Assembly (NCBI GenBank): GCA_009602725.1
Contig: WELB01000048.1
Coordinates: forward strand, 572,734 to 596,372
Reading direction: 5' to 3'
From: Spirogloea muscicola
Taxonomy: Eukaryota > Streptophyta > Zygnematophyceae > Spirogloeales > Spirogloeaceae
Length of the DNA: 23,639 bases
Below are positions 1 to 11,862 of the stretch, piece after piece (within the stretch, counting starts at the first letter, position 1; each line of letters opens with the position of its first letter). Both the position numbers and the translations under genes were made by a program. The notes under the pieces were generated by a model, which worked only from the letters and a program-made list of their open reading frames with translations, was not told the origin of the DNA and ran no database searches.

Positions 1-2129
<2,129 letters not shown>

Positions 2130-3076
2130 AGAGTGTCACATGCTCCTCTGATGCAGCTCAAAGTTTGCATGCCAGTCGCTGAGTCATGCTACACGGATGC
2201 ATGAGTCAACCACACTGGCACGTTGATGTGATGGTTGAGCATGGAGAAAGCTCTGCATTTAAGACTGCGGCGCTTGACCTGGAGTTCCTGGCGCGCTGGG
2301 CGAGGACAGTGCGCGGGCCGCCTCGGTCACCTAAATAAGAATTCTCTTGGTTGAGAAGTCGCCCGGAGGGTGGACCCGGTGACTTCGATGCGCCTCGTTC
2401 TCCGATGTTTCGACCTGCACGTCACATGTTTCCAAAGTACATTAGGCCACAAGCTTCCCGCCCACTCTTGCGGCCACCATCCAGAAGGCAGACACTTTCG
2501 GCTCCCTTTGTGGTGGCCACCATCCCCAACCCTGCCAACGACGCTGGCTAACAACTGCAGTGGCCACTGCTGGCAAGGACTTTGCTAGTAAGTAGGGACT
2601 GCCTGAGCATTGCCTAAAATGCTGCAGTGAAGCACATTGAGGCATTCTATGAACTGATGCCCGGGAGGGTCAGGCGAGAAGAATAAGCAACCCTTTAAAC
2701 TGACATAATAAGAGAGCTGATGGGAATCTGCCCTTTAGGCTACTAAGGAACAGCCGTCTGAACTCAGGCTGGCCATTGTCCTCACAGCACCCATCCTCAT
2801 GACCATAAATATATTATCTACAATTAATAAGTAAGAAGCAGCTCAGGGGACAAAGTAGGCTTTGCCCATCCAGCTCTGAAATAGGCAAGTGTACTTTCCA
2901 TACCTCCACATGGCTTCTACGCCTGCTAGTCAGCAGAATAAGGCGACAACTGCAACTATTAGCGCCACTACGCTTGAGATACATTGTGCATCACTGATAA
3001 GTTGACTAGATCATCATGCTGCGCAGAACCTCCTAATTGATTGAGGTACTCCCACGCGCTTGTCCCATCCTCCACA
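2130..3076. other. Intergenic region between convergent genes
   Basis: This space lies between the stops of the fucosyltransferase (+) and the HMG gene (-) and should hold both 3' UTRs. I see no convincing gene. It has an 11-bp direct repeat GGCCACCATCC (2472-2482 and 2515-2525). A GC-rich segment around 2236-2335 looks coding-like in more than one frame but is only about 30 codons. The remainder, especially 2690-3060, is AT-richer. No AATAAA or TGTAA signal stands out apart from a TGTAA overlapping the fucosyltransferase stop. Confidence 0.6.
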
Positions 3077-6000
3077 TCATGAGCATCCCGGAACCGACTC
3101 CGTGTCCGGCATGTCAGGGTGACTGAGGCGATAGGCCTTCATGGCAGCCTTGTAGTCATTCCAGGCAGGAGCAGCCACCTGTGCCCAATTGCCCTTCTCA
3201 TCCTCGCCGAGAGCCTGTTGATGTGGTCAGCCCCACAGGCTGTCAATGTTCAGCCCGATTCATAGATCAGACAGACTTTTCTCAATTGCACGTGGGCCCG
3301 AGCCGGGGTGTATGTACCTGCCACTTATTTGAGATGATGCCAGTTGCCTCTTGAAGGGACAGCTTTGCCCCGCCACCAGCAGCAAGCTCTTGACGCACCG
3401 AGTTACTATCATGCAGGAGCAACATGCACAGGTCAAGCTGCTGGTGCACCAATATGCAGGCGCGTGCATATCAGCCATACTTTGTCAAGCACAACGAATT
3501 GTGTAAGTCAAACTGATACATTAGAAGAGCGTGTTGACAGTAGGAGCTTTTATGGAAGTATATGCTGGAGTAAGCAAGCACCTAACAGCTAGCCTACAGG
3601 ATTGCTTCTCTATGTCTTGGACCTGAAGAGGGTGTAGCCGGTGGGCGGGCGCTTTGGCATGTCAGGTACCCGGGATGCCACCTTGGACTGCTTGGGTACC
3701 GAAAGCTTGGCAAGCTGCACAATGAGCTAATCAGACCCATCACATAGCTAAGCCATTCATGGCTGGACCTCTTTACCTGTTGGCTCCCTACTCGTGTCAA
3801 TTTGCATCGATACTTCCCAAACTTCACTGAGTTCCTGTCTGAGAGTACTTTGTTGATGTCTGTTGATGTCACATAAAGCTCTTACCTTTGTGGCCTTTGC
3901 AGTGACCTTTGCAAGCTCCTCGTCTTCACGGCAAATCATCTGGCGTGCTTCCTCTTGATCCTTTGCTAGTGCAGCATTGGCCAGGGCCTTGATAGCCTCC
4001 AGCTCCTGACAGGCATACACAGGGCATTGTGATCCACCTCCATGCTATCTACAGTTTTTCGCGAATGTCAAACAGGGTTGATACTGAGAAGGTTGTCTAT
4101 ACTTGAGTTGTGCATGTCTCGCCTGGCAATGAAGGATATAGTGAAAGGGCCTCACCTGCTGCTTTTGAAGCTTGTAGACCACCATCTCCTCTGCGTATCG
4201 CGCACGATCGGCAGCAGCTACCTATGTACAGTAAATTGCTTGTTTTGGAGAAGGCTGAGAACAACTGCATACACTGACCCCCATTATGACTTGACATAAT
4301 CCACAAATGATGTTGCAAGGTACCTCTTCGTATGGAGCCTTCTGCTTCTCTGACAGCAGGTTCCATTCTTCACCAAGCTTCTTGCCCGCCTGTCATTCAG
4401 ATTCAATTAGGGGATTGAGATATGTGATAAGCAACACAGGCAGGAAAAGTATGCTGAGGTGAAGATGCAAGGTGGAAACCCCATACAAGTTCACCGTTCT
4501 AGGAGCATCAAAATGTATCACCCATGTACAGACCTCGGGCACTGTCAAGCTGATGCCTTCGCTAGCCAAAAGAGTACGTCGCTGCTTGCAGTACTCAAAG
4601 AAGGCAGTCACTGGCGCCTTGGGTTTGGTGTCATCTTTCTCCTTCCTGCAACCACAGTCCTCAGTGTCCATCAAGTACACCAAGCAACTGCGGATAAGGC
4701 AGTCACCCAGCATAGGGCAGCTAGTGATGGACAGCTTTGACTCACTTCTTAGGCTTGCCTTCTATTTCCTGGGTTTCCTGTGACAAGCAGCACAGGGAGG
4801 TATTAGAGGTCACTAGCATGAGACATGAGTTGGGTGCAATTGGTCTTGGCGTCCCTAACACCTTATAGTGGGCTAACATCAACAAAGTCAGTGTTTCTGA
4901 GCAGTTTGCAGTCACTGACGATTGTACTTACAAGTTGGTGCAGCTCGAATTGCCTTAGGAGATCCATGGCAGCTTCAGCCCGCTTCTCCTCCTTGAGCTT
5001 TGTTAGGGCATCAGTCTCACGCTTTTTTGAGGCGATATTCTGGATTCCAACAAGCATTGAGAGCTTAAACAGCGTTAATCCTTGAAGCCACCACAGCCCG
5101 ACATACTAGCTTCTCTATTCAAAGAAGGATGAAGGCATGTCACCATTGTTGATGAAGAGGAGCCGATTAGTGCACGTTCGTCTGCTGATTTCGTCAGCAA
5201 TCACATGTAGGACCATCAACCTCAATGCAGTGCTAAGCAGCTCACCTTTTCGTATTCCTCCTTGGCTGTCTTGTATTTGGAAGACTCAATGTCGGCTGCG
5301 GCTACATACGGCAGTTTCTCCTTCTCACTCACTGCTTTCCATGCCTCTCCAAGAGCAGCCGACAGCTCACCGAAAGTTGCATTCGGGTGTTTCTTGGAGA
5401 TCTGCCAGGTACAGAGTAAAAGGTGAGACAGAATTTGTGTGCATAAATTTCCACACACAACTTGGATGACTTCAACTATGACTGAGCTTATCTGAAGCAA
5501 GGCAGCTGCAAAAGTGAAGAATGTCAAGCAGACCAACAGCTGCGTCTTTGAGCTTGTGCAAGACTTAACTTGCATAATTTCCTTGGAGAATTGTGTTACT
5601 CCAACACATTGGCAGAGTCAGCTGCCAGGAATATGAGATTGGAGGAATAGGTGACAAAGCAAATGCAGCCGAGATCACCTCGCCACGATGGTCATTGCAC
5701 CACAGAAGGAATGTCGAAGCGGGGGGCTTGGGCTTGTTGGGGTCCCTTCTTTCCTTCTTGCCATCTGGCTCTGCTGTGGCTTGCCGCATGATATCCTGCA
5801 CAGTAGGATCTGCAACTCATGCCTTTGGCTGGTCTTGGACCACAGTTGCTCGGAAACAAGATCGACTCTGTTAGCTGGATTAATTAAGTGTAGTACCAAT
5901 GCGATGTGCCAGCTTTATTTAACCATGTTCGTTGTTAAACACAGCTCCTGGCAGATTATTCATCGGCCCCCTCAGCAAAGGAATGCCCATTATTGAAGCT

Positions 6001-6409
6001 GCCAACTGTGCACCTTCATTCAGTCTTCTTACGATCTCGAGAGCAGCCAGTAGCACCTGCTTACCAGCTTCGGAGCGAAGACCTTGGTCTTCTGGAGGTC
6101 CTTCACCTTGCCAGCGAGCTTCTTTGCCTCCTCCGCCTTCTGCAACAGCGAAGCCTCTCTCTCCTGCAGCAGCGTCTCAGCATGTCGCTTCTCCAGGGAG
6201 ACCTTCTCCAGCGCCATGGTCATGGAAGCCAGTTCATTCTCCAGGGCCAAGTTGCGCTCCGCCAGCACCGCAGGCTCCGGCACGGCAGCGGCGGCGGCTG
6301 CGGCGGCGGCGGCAGCTCCAGCTGCAGCATGTCTCTTTGCGCGCGACGGCGCAGCAACGCCGGCGTTCTCCGACGGCTCGTGCCTGGCGGCGCGGTCGGC
6401 GCGCGGCAT
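3077..6409 (-). CDS. Protein with three HMG boxes and a coiled coil (3xHMG-box type)
   Basis: A chromatin/DNA-bending protein of the plant 3xHMG-box class; the Arabidopsis members bind condensed chromosomes in dividing cells. Exons in gene order: 6409-6065, 5795-5679, 5401-5246, 5039-4932, 4777-4746, 4645-4534, 4389-4324, 4221-4156, 4005-3886, 3714-3623, 3405-3318 and 3214-3077 (TGA). Together they give 479 residues, near the family size of about 450. Layout: Ala-rich N-terminus with a coiled coil at about 43-108 (LALENELASMTMALEKVSLE and on), HMG box 1 at about 132-206 (DPNKPKPPASTFLLW...), basic/acidic linker, box 2 at about 258-330 (KPKAPVTAFFEYCKQRR...EEWNLLSEKQKAPYEE), helical linker, box 3 at about 391-464 (MPKRPPTGYTLF...ISNKWQ...AWNDYKAAMKAYR). 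One exon is only 32 nt. The frame continues upstream through an Ala run to a GTG at 6496 with no ATG before an in-frame TGA, so I chose the ATG at 6409 (context GCCGCCATGC). An upstream coding exon cannot be excluded. Confidence 0.85.
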
Positions 6410-6410
6410 G

Positions 6411-6422
6411 GCGGCGGCGGCG

Positions 6423-6460
<38 letters not shown>

Positions 6461-6463
6461 AAG
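6411..6463. repeat. GGC/GCC trinucleotide run at the HMG gene start
   Basis: Nearly uninterrupted GGC repeats lie immediately 5' of the proposed ATG (on the minus strand GCC, Ala in the open frame). A second interrupted run at 6285-6320 encodes Ala inside exon 1. Such runs slip easily, so the true length and the upstream reading frame are uncertain. Confidence 0.85.
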
Positions 6464-6860
6464 CGCGTCCACGGTGAGGGGGGTGTCAGTCTCCACCTTA
6501 CCTCCCCTCTCCCCTGGAACACCTCAAAGCCCTTACCCGGCTCTCGCCCGGAGCGACACCTCCCTCCTCCCCTCTGCGTTTCAAGAGCTCCTTGACCGTT
6601 GGAGATTTGAACCCGCTACCGGTCAGTCAAATGGACGGGCTGACCCGCGGCCACTGGATCTGCCCGCCGTGCAGGGCCTGTATTTGTTCATGGACTGATC
6701 TTTTTGTCGAAACAAAACTGGACAAATCAGCTGAGAGACTATGCTGTGCTGCCGCGCAGCTGGGAGACGGAAAGTATTGGCTGCCCTCGCTGGCCCCTGC
6801 CGGCTCGGCAATCCAGCCAGAATGAAGAAGAACAATAGCCAGAATAGCTGTGTGCTTTTG

Positions 6861-6925
6861 GCGCTTTTCGGCTCTTTGGACCTTGCTCTTATTTCTTTGG
6901 GCTGGCTTTCACATCTCCCGCCCCC
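6861..6925 (-). repeat. Dispersed AAAGCCAGCCC element, copy A (5' of the HMG gene)
   Basis: The minus strand reads GGGGGCGGGAGATGTG, then AAAGCCAGCCCAAAGAAAT, then AAGAGCAAGGTCCAAAGAGC. It matches copy B (15228-15297) over about 60 nt with few gaps. It lies about 450-520 nt upstream of the HMG start, in the same orientation as the gene. Function unknown; it may be a short interspersed repeat or a shared promoter element. Confidence 0.6.
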
Positions 6926-8058
6926 TCCTTTTGAGAAGAGCTCACTACTGCGAGCAGCGTCGCCTCGATCCAGGCCGCGACCCAGAGTCTGGGCCAAATC
7001 ACAAAGCGCGTCGTGGCTATGATTACCTTTTTTAAGGTAAACATTGCTCAGGTGAGAGTATCTGATGTGACTGCGAGTGGCTGCGAGCAGCCAAGGAGCA
7101 CTTGCACTTGCTTCATCAGCTTATGAGCTGGGCGTGGACCCATACATTGATACTCTAGCGCAAGAGAGATAGCCTGAGTAAGAGGGATAGGGCGTGCGGT
7201 GCACATGGAAGGAGAGGGACGCCAAGCGAAGCGACTACACTATTCGTGCTGATGGCGAATGAAGTGACAACCAATGAGTTTACAAGTAAAGGAAGCTCTG
7301 GATGAAGAGGGGCGAAGGAAGCATGTCGCCCAGTGCAGCGAGGCTTAAGTACCCACGAGTGCGCACATACAGGTCAGACAAGCTAAGCATGGGAACCGGT
7401 GCTTTTATGGCGGACCAAAGGCAGCAAAACCGATGTAAGCAGCACAAGATTGCAGAGTCTAGCGAGTGAAAGCTTCAGCATAACACTTATGCATGCAGTG
7501 TCAGGTGCAAGATCTGCACATGAGGATGAAAATTCGAAGCTGACCGACTGTGTCTCACTGCTAAGGACACCTGCATTCTCGACTGGCCATTCCTCATACG
7601 ACGCAACGGTTTGACAAGGTATTGCGGAGGATTTTCTTTGTCGTGAATTTCATCAGCAAGCAAAGATGCAAGAAAAGGCACTCTCAACAGGAACTCCAGC
7701 GAGGTGGTGATTAAGAAGGCCGAGCAAAGAGAGCACATTGAAATTAGCTGAACGACAAAGCTGCAGGCGTCAGCACTCCAAAGAGCAAGAAAGATCCAGA
7801 TTCACCTCCAAAGTCAACTTTGACCGAAGAAGTGGACAACAAGGCAAAGGGGAAGATTAGGATCTTTGCATTGAGATGGTGGCCGTAGAAGACCCGTGAG
7901 ACATGGATAAGGGGTCGGGCATCGATAATGGGGAAAGGACGCCTTCAGCCAAGCGAGGAGCGGCTCCTCAGCAGGACCTGCACGAGGGGATGTAAGAAAA
8001 TGAGCCCTTCACTAGTTCTTTCCTTGGTCAATGCCTCTTAGGCTGGCCATCCACTGCC

Positions 8059-8098
8059 ACATCTCCGTTCTCAGAGTGACATCTCTGTTTTCAGAGTG
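8059..8098. repeat. 20-bp tandem duplication
   Basis: Two adjacent 20-bp units, ACATCTCCGTTCTCAGAGTG (8059-8078) and ACATCTCTGTTTTCAGAGTG (8079-8098), differ at two positions. A partial third copy would start with AC at 8099 and then diverges. Confidence 0.85.
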
Positions 8099-8285
8099 AC
8101 TTCGCCTTGCAACGTCAAAAGAATAGCAGCCAGTGGACCCTTGCTTAGACTAGTGGGAGCAAGCCAGCACATGGCCAGCCAAAGTGTGCACAAAAGGTGG
8201 CGAATGACAGATGCGCCAGCGAGGCAGAGATGGCCTACTCAGGTGACGAGCAGCAAGCGATATGCTGGCAACAGAAGCTCCTACT

Positions 8286-8365
8286 GATTGAGGCGATGGC
8301 TCTATAAGGAGAAGAAGAAAGGCCAGCCCCAAGAGTTAGACAATGTCAAAAGAGCAACTGCACTT
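8286..8365 (+). repeat. Dispersed AAAGCCAGCCC element, copy D (5' of the mannanase gene)
   Basis: Reads ATTGAGGCGATGGCT (shared with copy C's ATTGAGGATAGGGGCT), then a 15-20 nt insertion, then AAAGGCCAGCCCCAAGAG, then TTAGACAATGTCAAAAGAGC, resembling copy A's tail. It is the most diverged copy and lies about 420-490 nt upstream of the mannanase ATG, in the gene's orientation. Confidence 0.45.
8301..8309 (+). promoter_or_regulatory. Possible TATA box for the mannanase gene
   Basis: TCTATAAGG is the clearest TATA-like sequence upstream of the mannanase on the plus strand. It would place transcription start near 8335 and a leader of about 445 nt. It lies inside dispersed element copy D. Support is motif only. 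Confidence 0.25.
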
Positions 8366-8394
8366 TGGAGGGACAAGTTACTCAAACTATGTGG

Positions 8395-8432
8395 CTACTA
8401 CTACGTGGTGATAGGGAACTACGTAGTAGTAG
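8395..8432. repeat. Perfect 12-bp inverted repeat with ACGT ends
   Basis: CTACTACTACGT (8395-8406) and ACGTAGTAGTAG (8421-8432) are exact reverse complements separated by 14 nt. Each arm carries ACGT at its inner end, the core bound by plant bZIP factors. The left one reads TACGTGG, like an ABA-response/G-box core. It lies about 350 nt upstream of the mannanase ATG and could be a hairpin, a paired factor site, or the end of a small mobile element. Confidence 0.8.
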
Positions 8433-8690
8433 AGAACAGTACTAGCCAGCTAGCTCCGCGGGGGACGCTGTGAGGCCGCAAAATGCCACTCCGGGCAGCT
8501 CTCAAGGGCCGCCATTGGCCCACACATCTCATTACGCCTTCACTGTGCGCTAAGCAGTTCAGCCTATGTTGTTCCTTGGCTGCCACAGGCAGGAGCCCGG
8601 GCGAGGCCGGGCAGGCCGGAAAAAGCTCCTTCCGGGCAGCCCTTGTCTCGGCACTCCCTTGGATCTGATCACGCGAACGCTGCAGCCCCC

Positions 8691-8736
8691 CCGCCGCCGC
8701 CGAGCCACACAACGGCGGCGGTGGCGGCGGCGGCGG
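8691..8736 (+). repeat. GC-rich inverted repeat in the mannanase 5' leader
   Basis: CCGCCGCCGCCG (8691-8702) is followed by CGGCGGCGGTGGCGGCGGCGG and more GGC units; 8725-8736 is an exact reverse complement of the left arm. In RNA this would form a very stable hairpin ending about 44 nt before the start codon at 8780, if this part is transcribed and not spliced out. Confidence 0.6.
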
Positions 8737-8779
8737 CGTCAGCGAGGCAACGACGGCAACCCAGCTTCTGCGATCATAC

Positions 8780-11426
8780 ATGGCAGCGCTAGGCGTGCTC
8801 CCGGCTGTGCTTCCTGTCCTGCTGTTGTCCTTGCTCCTGGCGGCAACAGCAGATGATCAGCCTGGTGCTGGGGGCCAGGTGCGGCGGCCCGTTGCGCCGG
8901 CCCTCAGCCGCCTTGCTCCTCGGCAAAAGCGCAGCCTGCAGCAAAGCGGCTTTGTGCGCATCCACTCTGTCAGGCGTACGATGTTCAGCCTGAAGGGAAG
9001 GACTCACTACGCAGTCGGTCAGTGATGACCTGACCTGTCATCCTTGGGCCAAGCTCCAAGTGATCATTGCTGTGTCACTGTCAGTTGGTGCGGCCAATGC
9101 ATTTTGGGAATATCTGATCGATTTTGTCACTCTCAATCGTCTCCGGAGATGTCATGTATAAACATGACCTTAATACAACACAGTACGGGATCTGTGGCCC
9201 TCAGGGCAGCTGGCCAGCAACTTCTTGTTAAACTTATCTGTATGTAGTGGTTAAAGTGACGATTAATCCACGATCATCAGTATCCAATGGGGCTTAAGGT
9301 GGCCAGTTCTAATTCCTGCAGGCACAAACTACTGGGAAGGAGTATGGCTGGCGATGGAAGAAGATGATGGTGGTAATCGCACCCGGCTTGCCAACGATCT
9401 GGACCTGCTTGCTCGCCTCGGCTTCAAAAATGTCCGGCTTATGGCTGCAACTGAGGGACCTGATAACTCCCCGTATCGGTGGACCCCTACGCTCTTTCCC
9501 AGGCAAGGAGGCTGAATCGCTGTGCTGAGCTTGAAGCTGCATCGTCTTGGCCAGTGCTTGCTCTGATTGATCAGTGGTTTTAGTTCGGAAGTGTCCTCTT
9601 TATCAAGGACAATGACATTCCTCAGTCACTACAAGGCAAGGAGATTCACTACACGCTTATTATTGTACGAAGCATTTGCAAATGTTTCCTGCTAACATGT
9701 GCTCAAGTCTACAGGCCAGGATTTGTGAATGAGGCCGTCTTCAAGGGGCTTGACTACATTCTTGTGCAGTTGCGCCAGAGAGTCATGAAGGCAACTCTGG
9801 TCCTCAATGACTTCTGGCATGACACAGGGGGCTTTGCGCAGTATGTGAACTGGGTGGACCCAGCATCTGGACCTATCCCTTACCCTCCCTCTTACCCCAC
9901 CTTCACTGGCAATTGGACGACATTCATCGAGTATAGCGCTCGTTTCTACAATGACAGCAGCATCAGCAAACAATGCCAAACCCTATTCCAGCAACACATG
10001 CGTGCAATCATAAATCGAGTCAACCATGTTACAGGACTTCCCTATACACAGGATCCCACAATCTTCTCATGGGAGCTAGCCAACGAGCCCCAGCAGCCTC
10101 CGCAACAATGGGTTGACGCAACAGGTAAGACTAGCAAGCTATGACATGAAGTGATGAATTGCATCTGCCGAATAAACACGTGCTTTCCCTGCTGGATGCT
10201 GCGCTAAAGAGGCATGCTTGCATCCAGGTACATGCTGGAAATGGCTCCCTCTATCAATTCATAAGTGCCAATCTGCTAATCATAATGTACAATGGCACAC
10301 TGTTGTAGGTCAATTCATTAAGAGCTTGGATCCCTGTCACCTTGTGACTGCCGGTATGGAGGGAAAGGAGGATGACGAGGGCAGCCTCTTCATCAGGGTC
10401 CACAGTAGCCCGTTCATTGACTATGCAACCATCCACCTCTGGGTTGAAAACTGGGGAGTGTACAAACCAAGCAATGACTCAATCGCAAATCTGGAAGCTG
10501 CAGTGAAATATGCAACCAAGTACCTGCAACAGCGTGCACAGTACTCGAGGACGACGTTTCAGAAGCCTGTCATTCTAGGTCTGTTGTTGCTCTCTAGTCG
10601 AAGCATACTAGGTCTTGCATTGTTGGCAACGAATCGACAGCTTGCAGCTCCCCAAGAATGAAAGACAGTCCACATCTAATCATGAACAACTTACAGATAG
10701 ACAGTTAGTTGACCATAACAGGTGTGCCTATGGATGTCAACCTGCTTTCTATGATCAGTCTCTGACGCATTACTCACTAATGACAATGCAGAGGAGTACG
10801 GCTTTGCGAGAGATACATGTCCACATTGTCAACCTCTTACTAATATCACAATCAGTCGGTACAACCCCGCAGCTCCAGTATCTCACCGCAATGCCTACTT
10901 CGACGTGGTCTCTGCCACTGGTGAGTCAGATAATGAGAAAGAAGATTGCATCTCTACCTCCTCATAGGACCAGCTTCATGAGCACATTGCGCCAGTTTGT
11001 CGATAGTTATGAAGGTGTCAGAACAACAGCACTCTGCAAGCATAGCTACTTGTTTCTGTAAGTATTGGTGTTCTGGCTTTACCGAAGACTTGATAGATCT
11101 TCTTTAGATATTGGCGGCCAGCGTCAAGGTGCATATTGCATGTGCATGGCAGTGGGCGGAGCTGATCCAGTCCATCTGCTTTACTGACATGCTGCTTTGA
11201 TGCTACAGTCATGCGACTTGTTAAGAACGACTCAATGGCAGGTCAGTTGTTCTGGGCCTGGTCTGGAGAGGGCCGCCCTTCCGATCCTGGGCCCAGGCGG
11301 CTTGGCGACCCTCCTCATGAGCCGCCAGGGTGGTACTCGGTGTATGACAAAGACAACAGCACACTCGAGATCCTTTCCCACTATGCAAAGTGCACGCAAG
11401 AATTCTTGAGCCAACGGAAGGCATAG
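8780..11426 (+). CDS. Secreted endo-1,4-beta-mannanase (GH5)
   Basis: A glycoside hydrolase family 5 mannan endo-1,4-beta-mannosidase, which cuts internal beta-1,4 bonds of mannan outside the cell. Exons: 8780-9017, 9322-9502, 9715-10124, 10309-10578, 10792-10920 and 11209-11426 (TAG), giving 481 residues. Residues 1-25 form a signal peptide (MAALGVLPAVLPVLLLSLLL and on), then a short basic stretch. The catalytic barrel starts at GTNYWEGVW. Visible marks are NVRLMAATEG, GLDYILVQL, LVLNDFWHDTGGFAQYVNW, acid/base Glu264 in WELANEP, and nucleophile Glu368 in VILEEYGFARD. The end is GQLFWAWSGEGRP. The YW after GTN and WAWSGEG resemble bacterial, fungal and animal GH5 subfamily 7 enzymes more than land-plant mannanases. 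Intron 2 is GC-AG; intron 5 is 288 nt and holds a tempting but out-of-frame exon. The ATG follows no earlier in-frame start with a signal peptide. Confidence 0.9.
9503..9714 (+). other. GC-AG intron 2 of the mannanase gene
   Basis: The donor is CCCAG then GCAAGG, and the acceptor is TCTACAG. Using GC restores the conserved stretch TLFPRPGFVNEAVFKGLDY; reading through gives a TGA after nine bases more. No GT nearby keeps both frame and family similarity. Confidence 0.8.
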
Positions 11427-11862
11427 GACAACCTCAATCACTTACCAAGCATGCTTTAAACAGTGCAAAATCTGGCAGTCTCATCACCACTTTTGTGATG
11501 ATACCCTGGCGGTTCAAGCTCAAGAGCCTCCTAAGTACAAGGCAGCCTGTTGGCCATCAACATAGCCTACTCATGAGGGTTATCTCAATCGTCCAAGAAT
11601 TTCACGACACTGGAGATAATTCATCCCTCTGCATTGTAGTCAAGTGCTCCCAGCAATTGCAAGTTGTGCTTGCCTATGTACCAAATGCAATCTTGCAACC
11701 ATTGTACACTCATTCACCCAGATATGAGCCCTCCGCATAAGGCCCAGCACCCTTTCAAGTGCGTGTTCTGTGCCGCTATGAAGCACAGGTGCATGCAGGA
11801 CAGAGTGCAAAAGCATGCCCTTTCTCTCCAGTGTTGCACAGCCCCACCGCGTCTATGCAACT
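11427..11862. other. Intergenic region between convergent mannanase and PLR1 genes
   Basis: 436 nt between the two stops, presumably 3' UTR on both strands with possible transcript overlap. I see no gene, repeat or clear polyadenylation signal. Confidence 0.6.

Larger units (their letters stand above)
6500..8779. other. Divergent intergenic region between HMG and mannanase genes
   Basis: This 2.3 kb must carry both promoters and 5' leaders. No recognisable complete gene is present; frames longer than 60 codons have no family-like sequence. Some stretches look like decayed coding DNA: a hydrophilic frame of about 35 codons around 7775-7890, and a Gln/Glu-rich frame around 8205-8307. Short repeats here are listed separately. 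Confidence 0.55.

Noticed and set aside
2236-2335. Possible extra terminal exon of the fucosyltransferase
   Set aside because: The stop at 2127-2129 follows the conserved family ending (LEVIFV), and no splice donor before it would keep that end.
6407-6496. Translation start at the GTG at 6496 for the HMG gene
   Set aside because: A non-ATG start is unlikely in a nuclear gene. The added residues are an Ala run from GCC repeats, and an ATG in good context follows at 6409.
5932-6698. Plus-strand open frames of 180-204 codons over the HMG first exon
   Set aside because: They are antisense shadows of the coiled coil and the GCC repeat (long Arg or Gly runs), while the minus strand gives a coherent HMG protein.
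10967-11031. An extra mannanase exon with acceptor CTCATAG
   Set aside because: In the required phase it meets TGA at once. Joining exon 5 straight to 11209 restores the family pattern before GQLFWAWSGEG.
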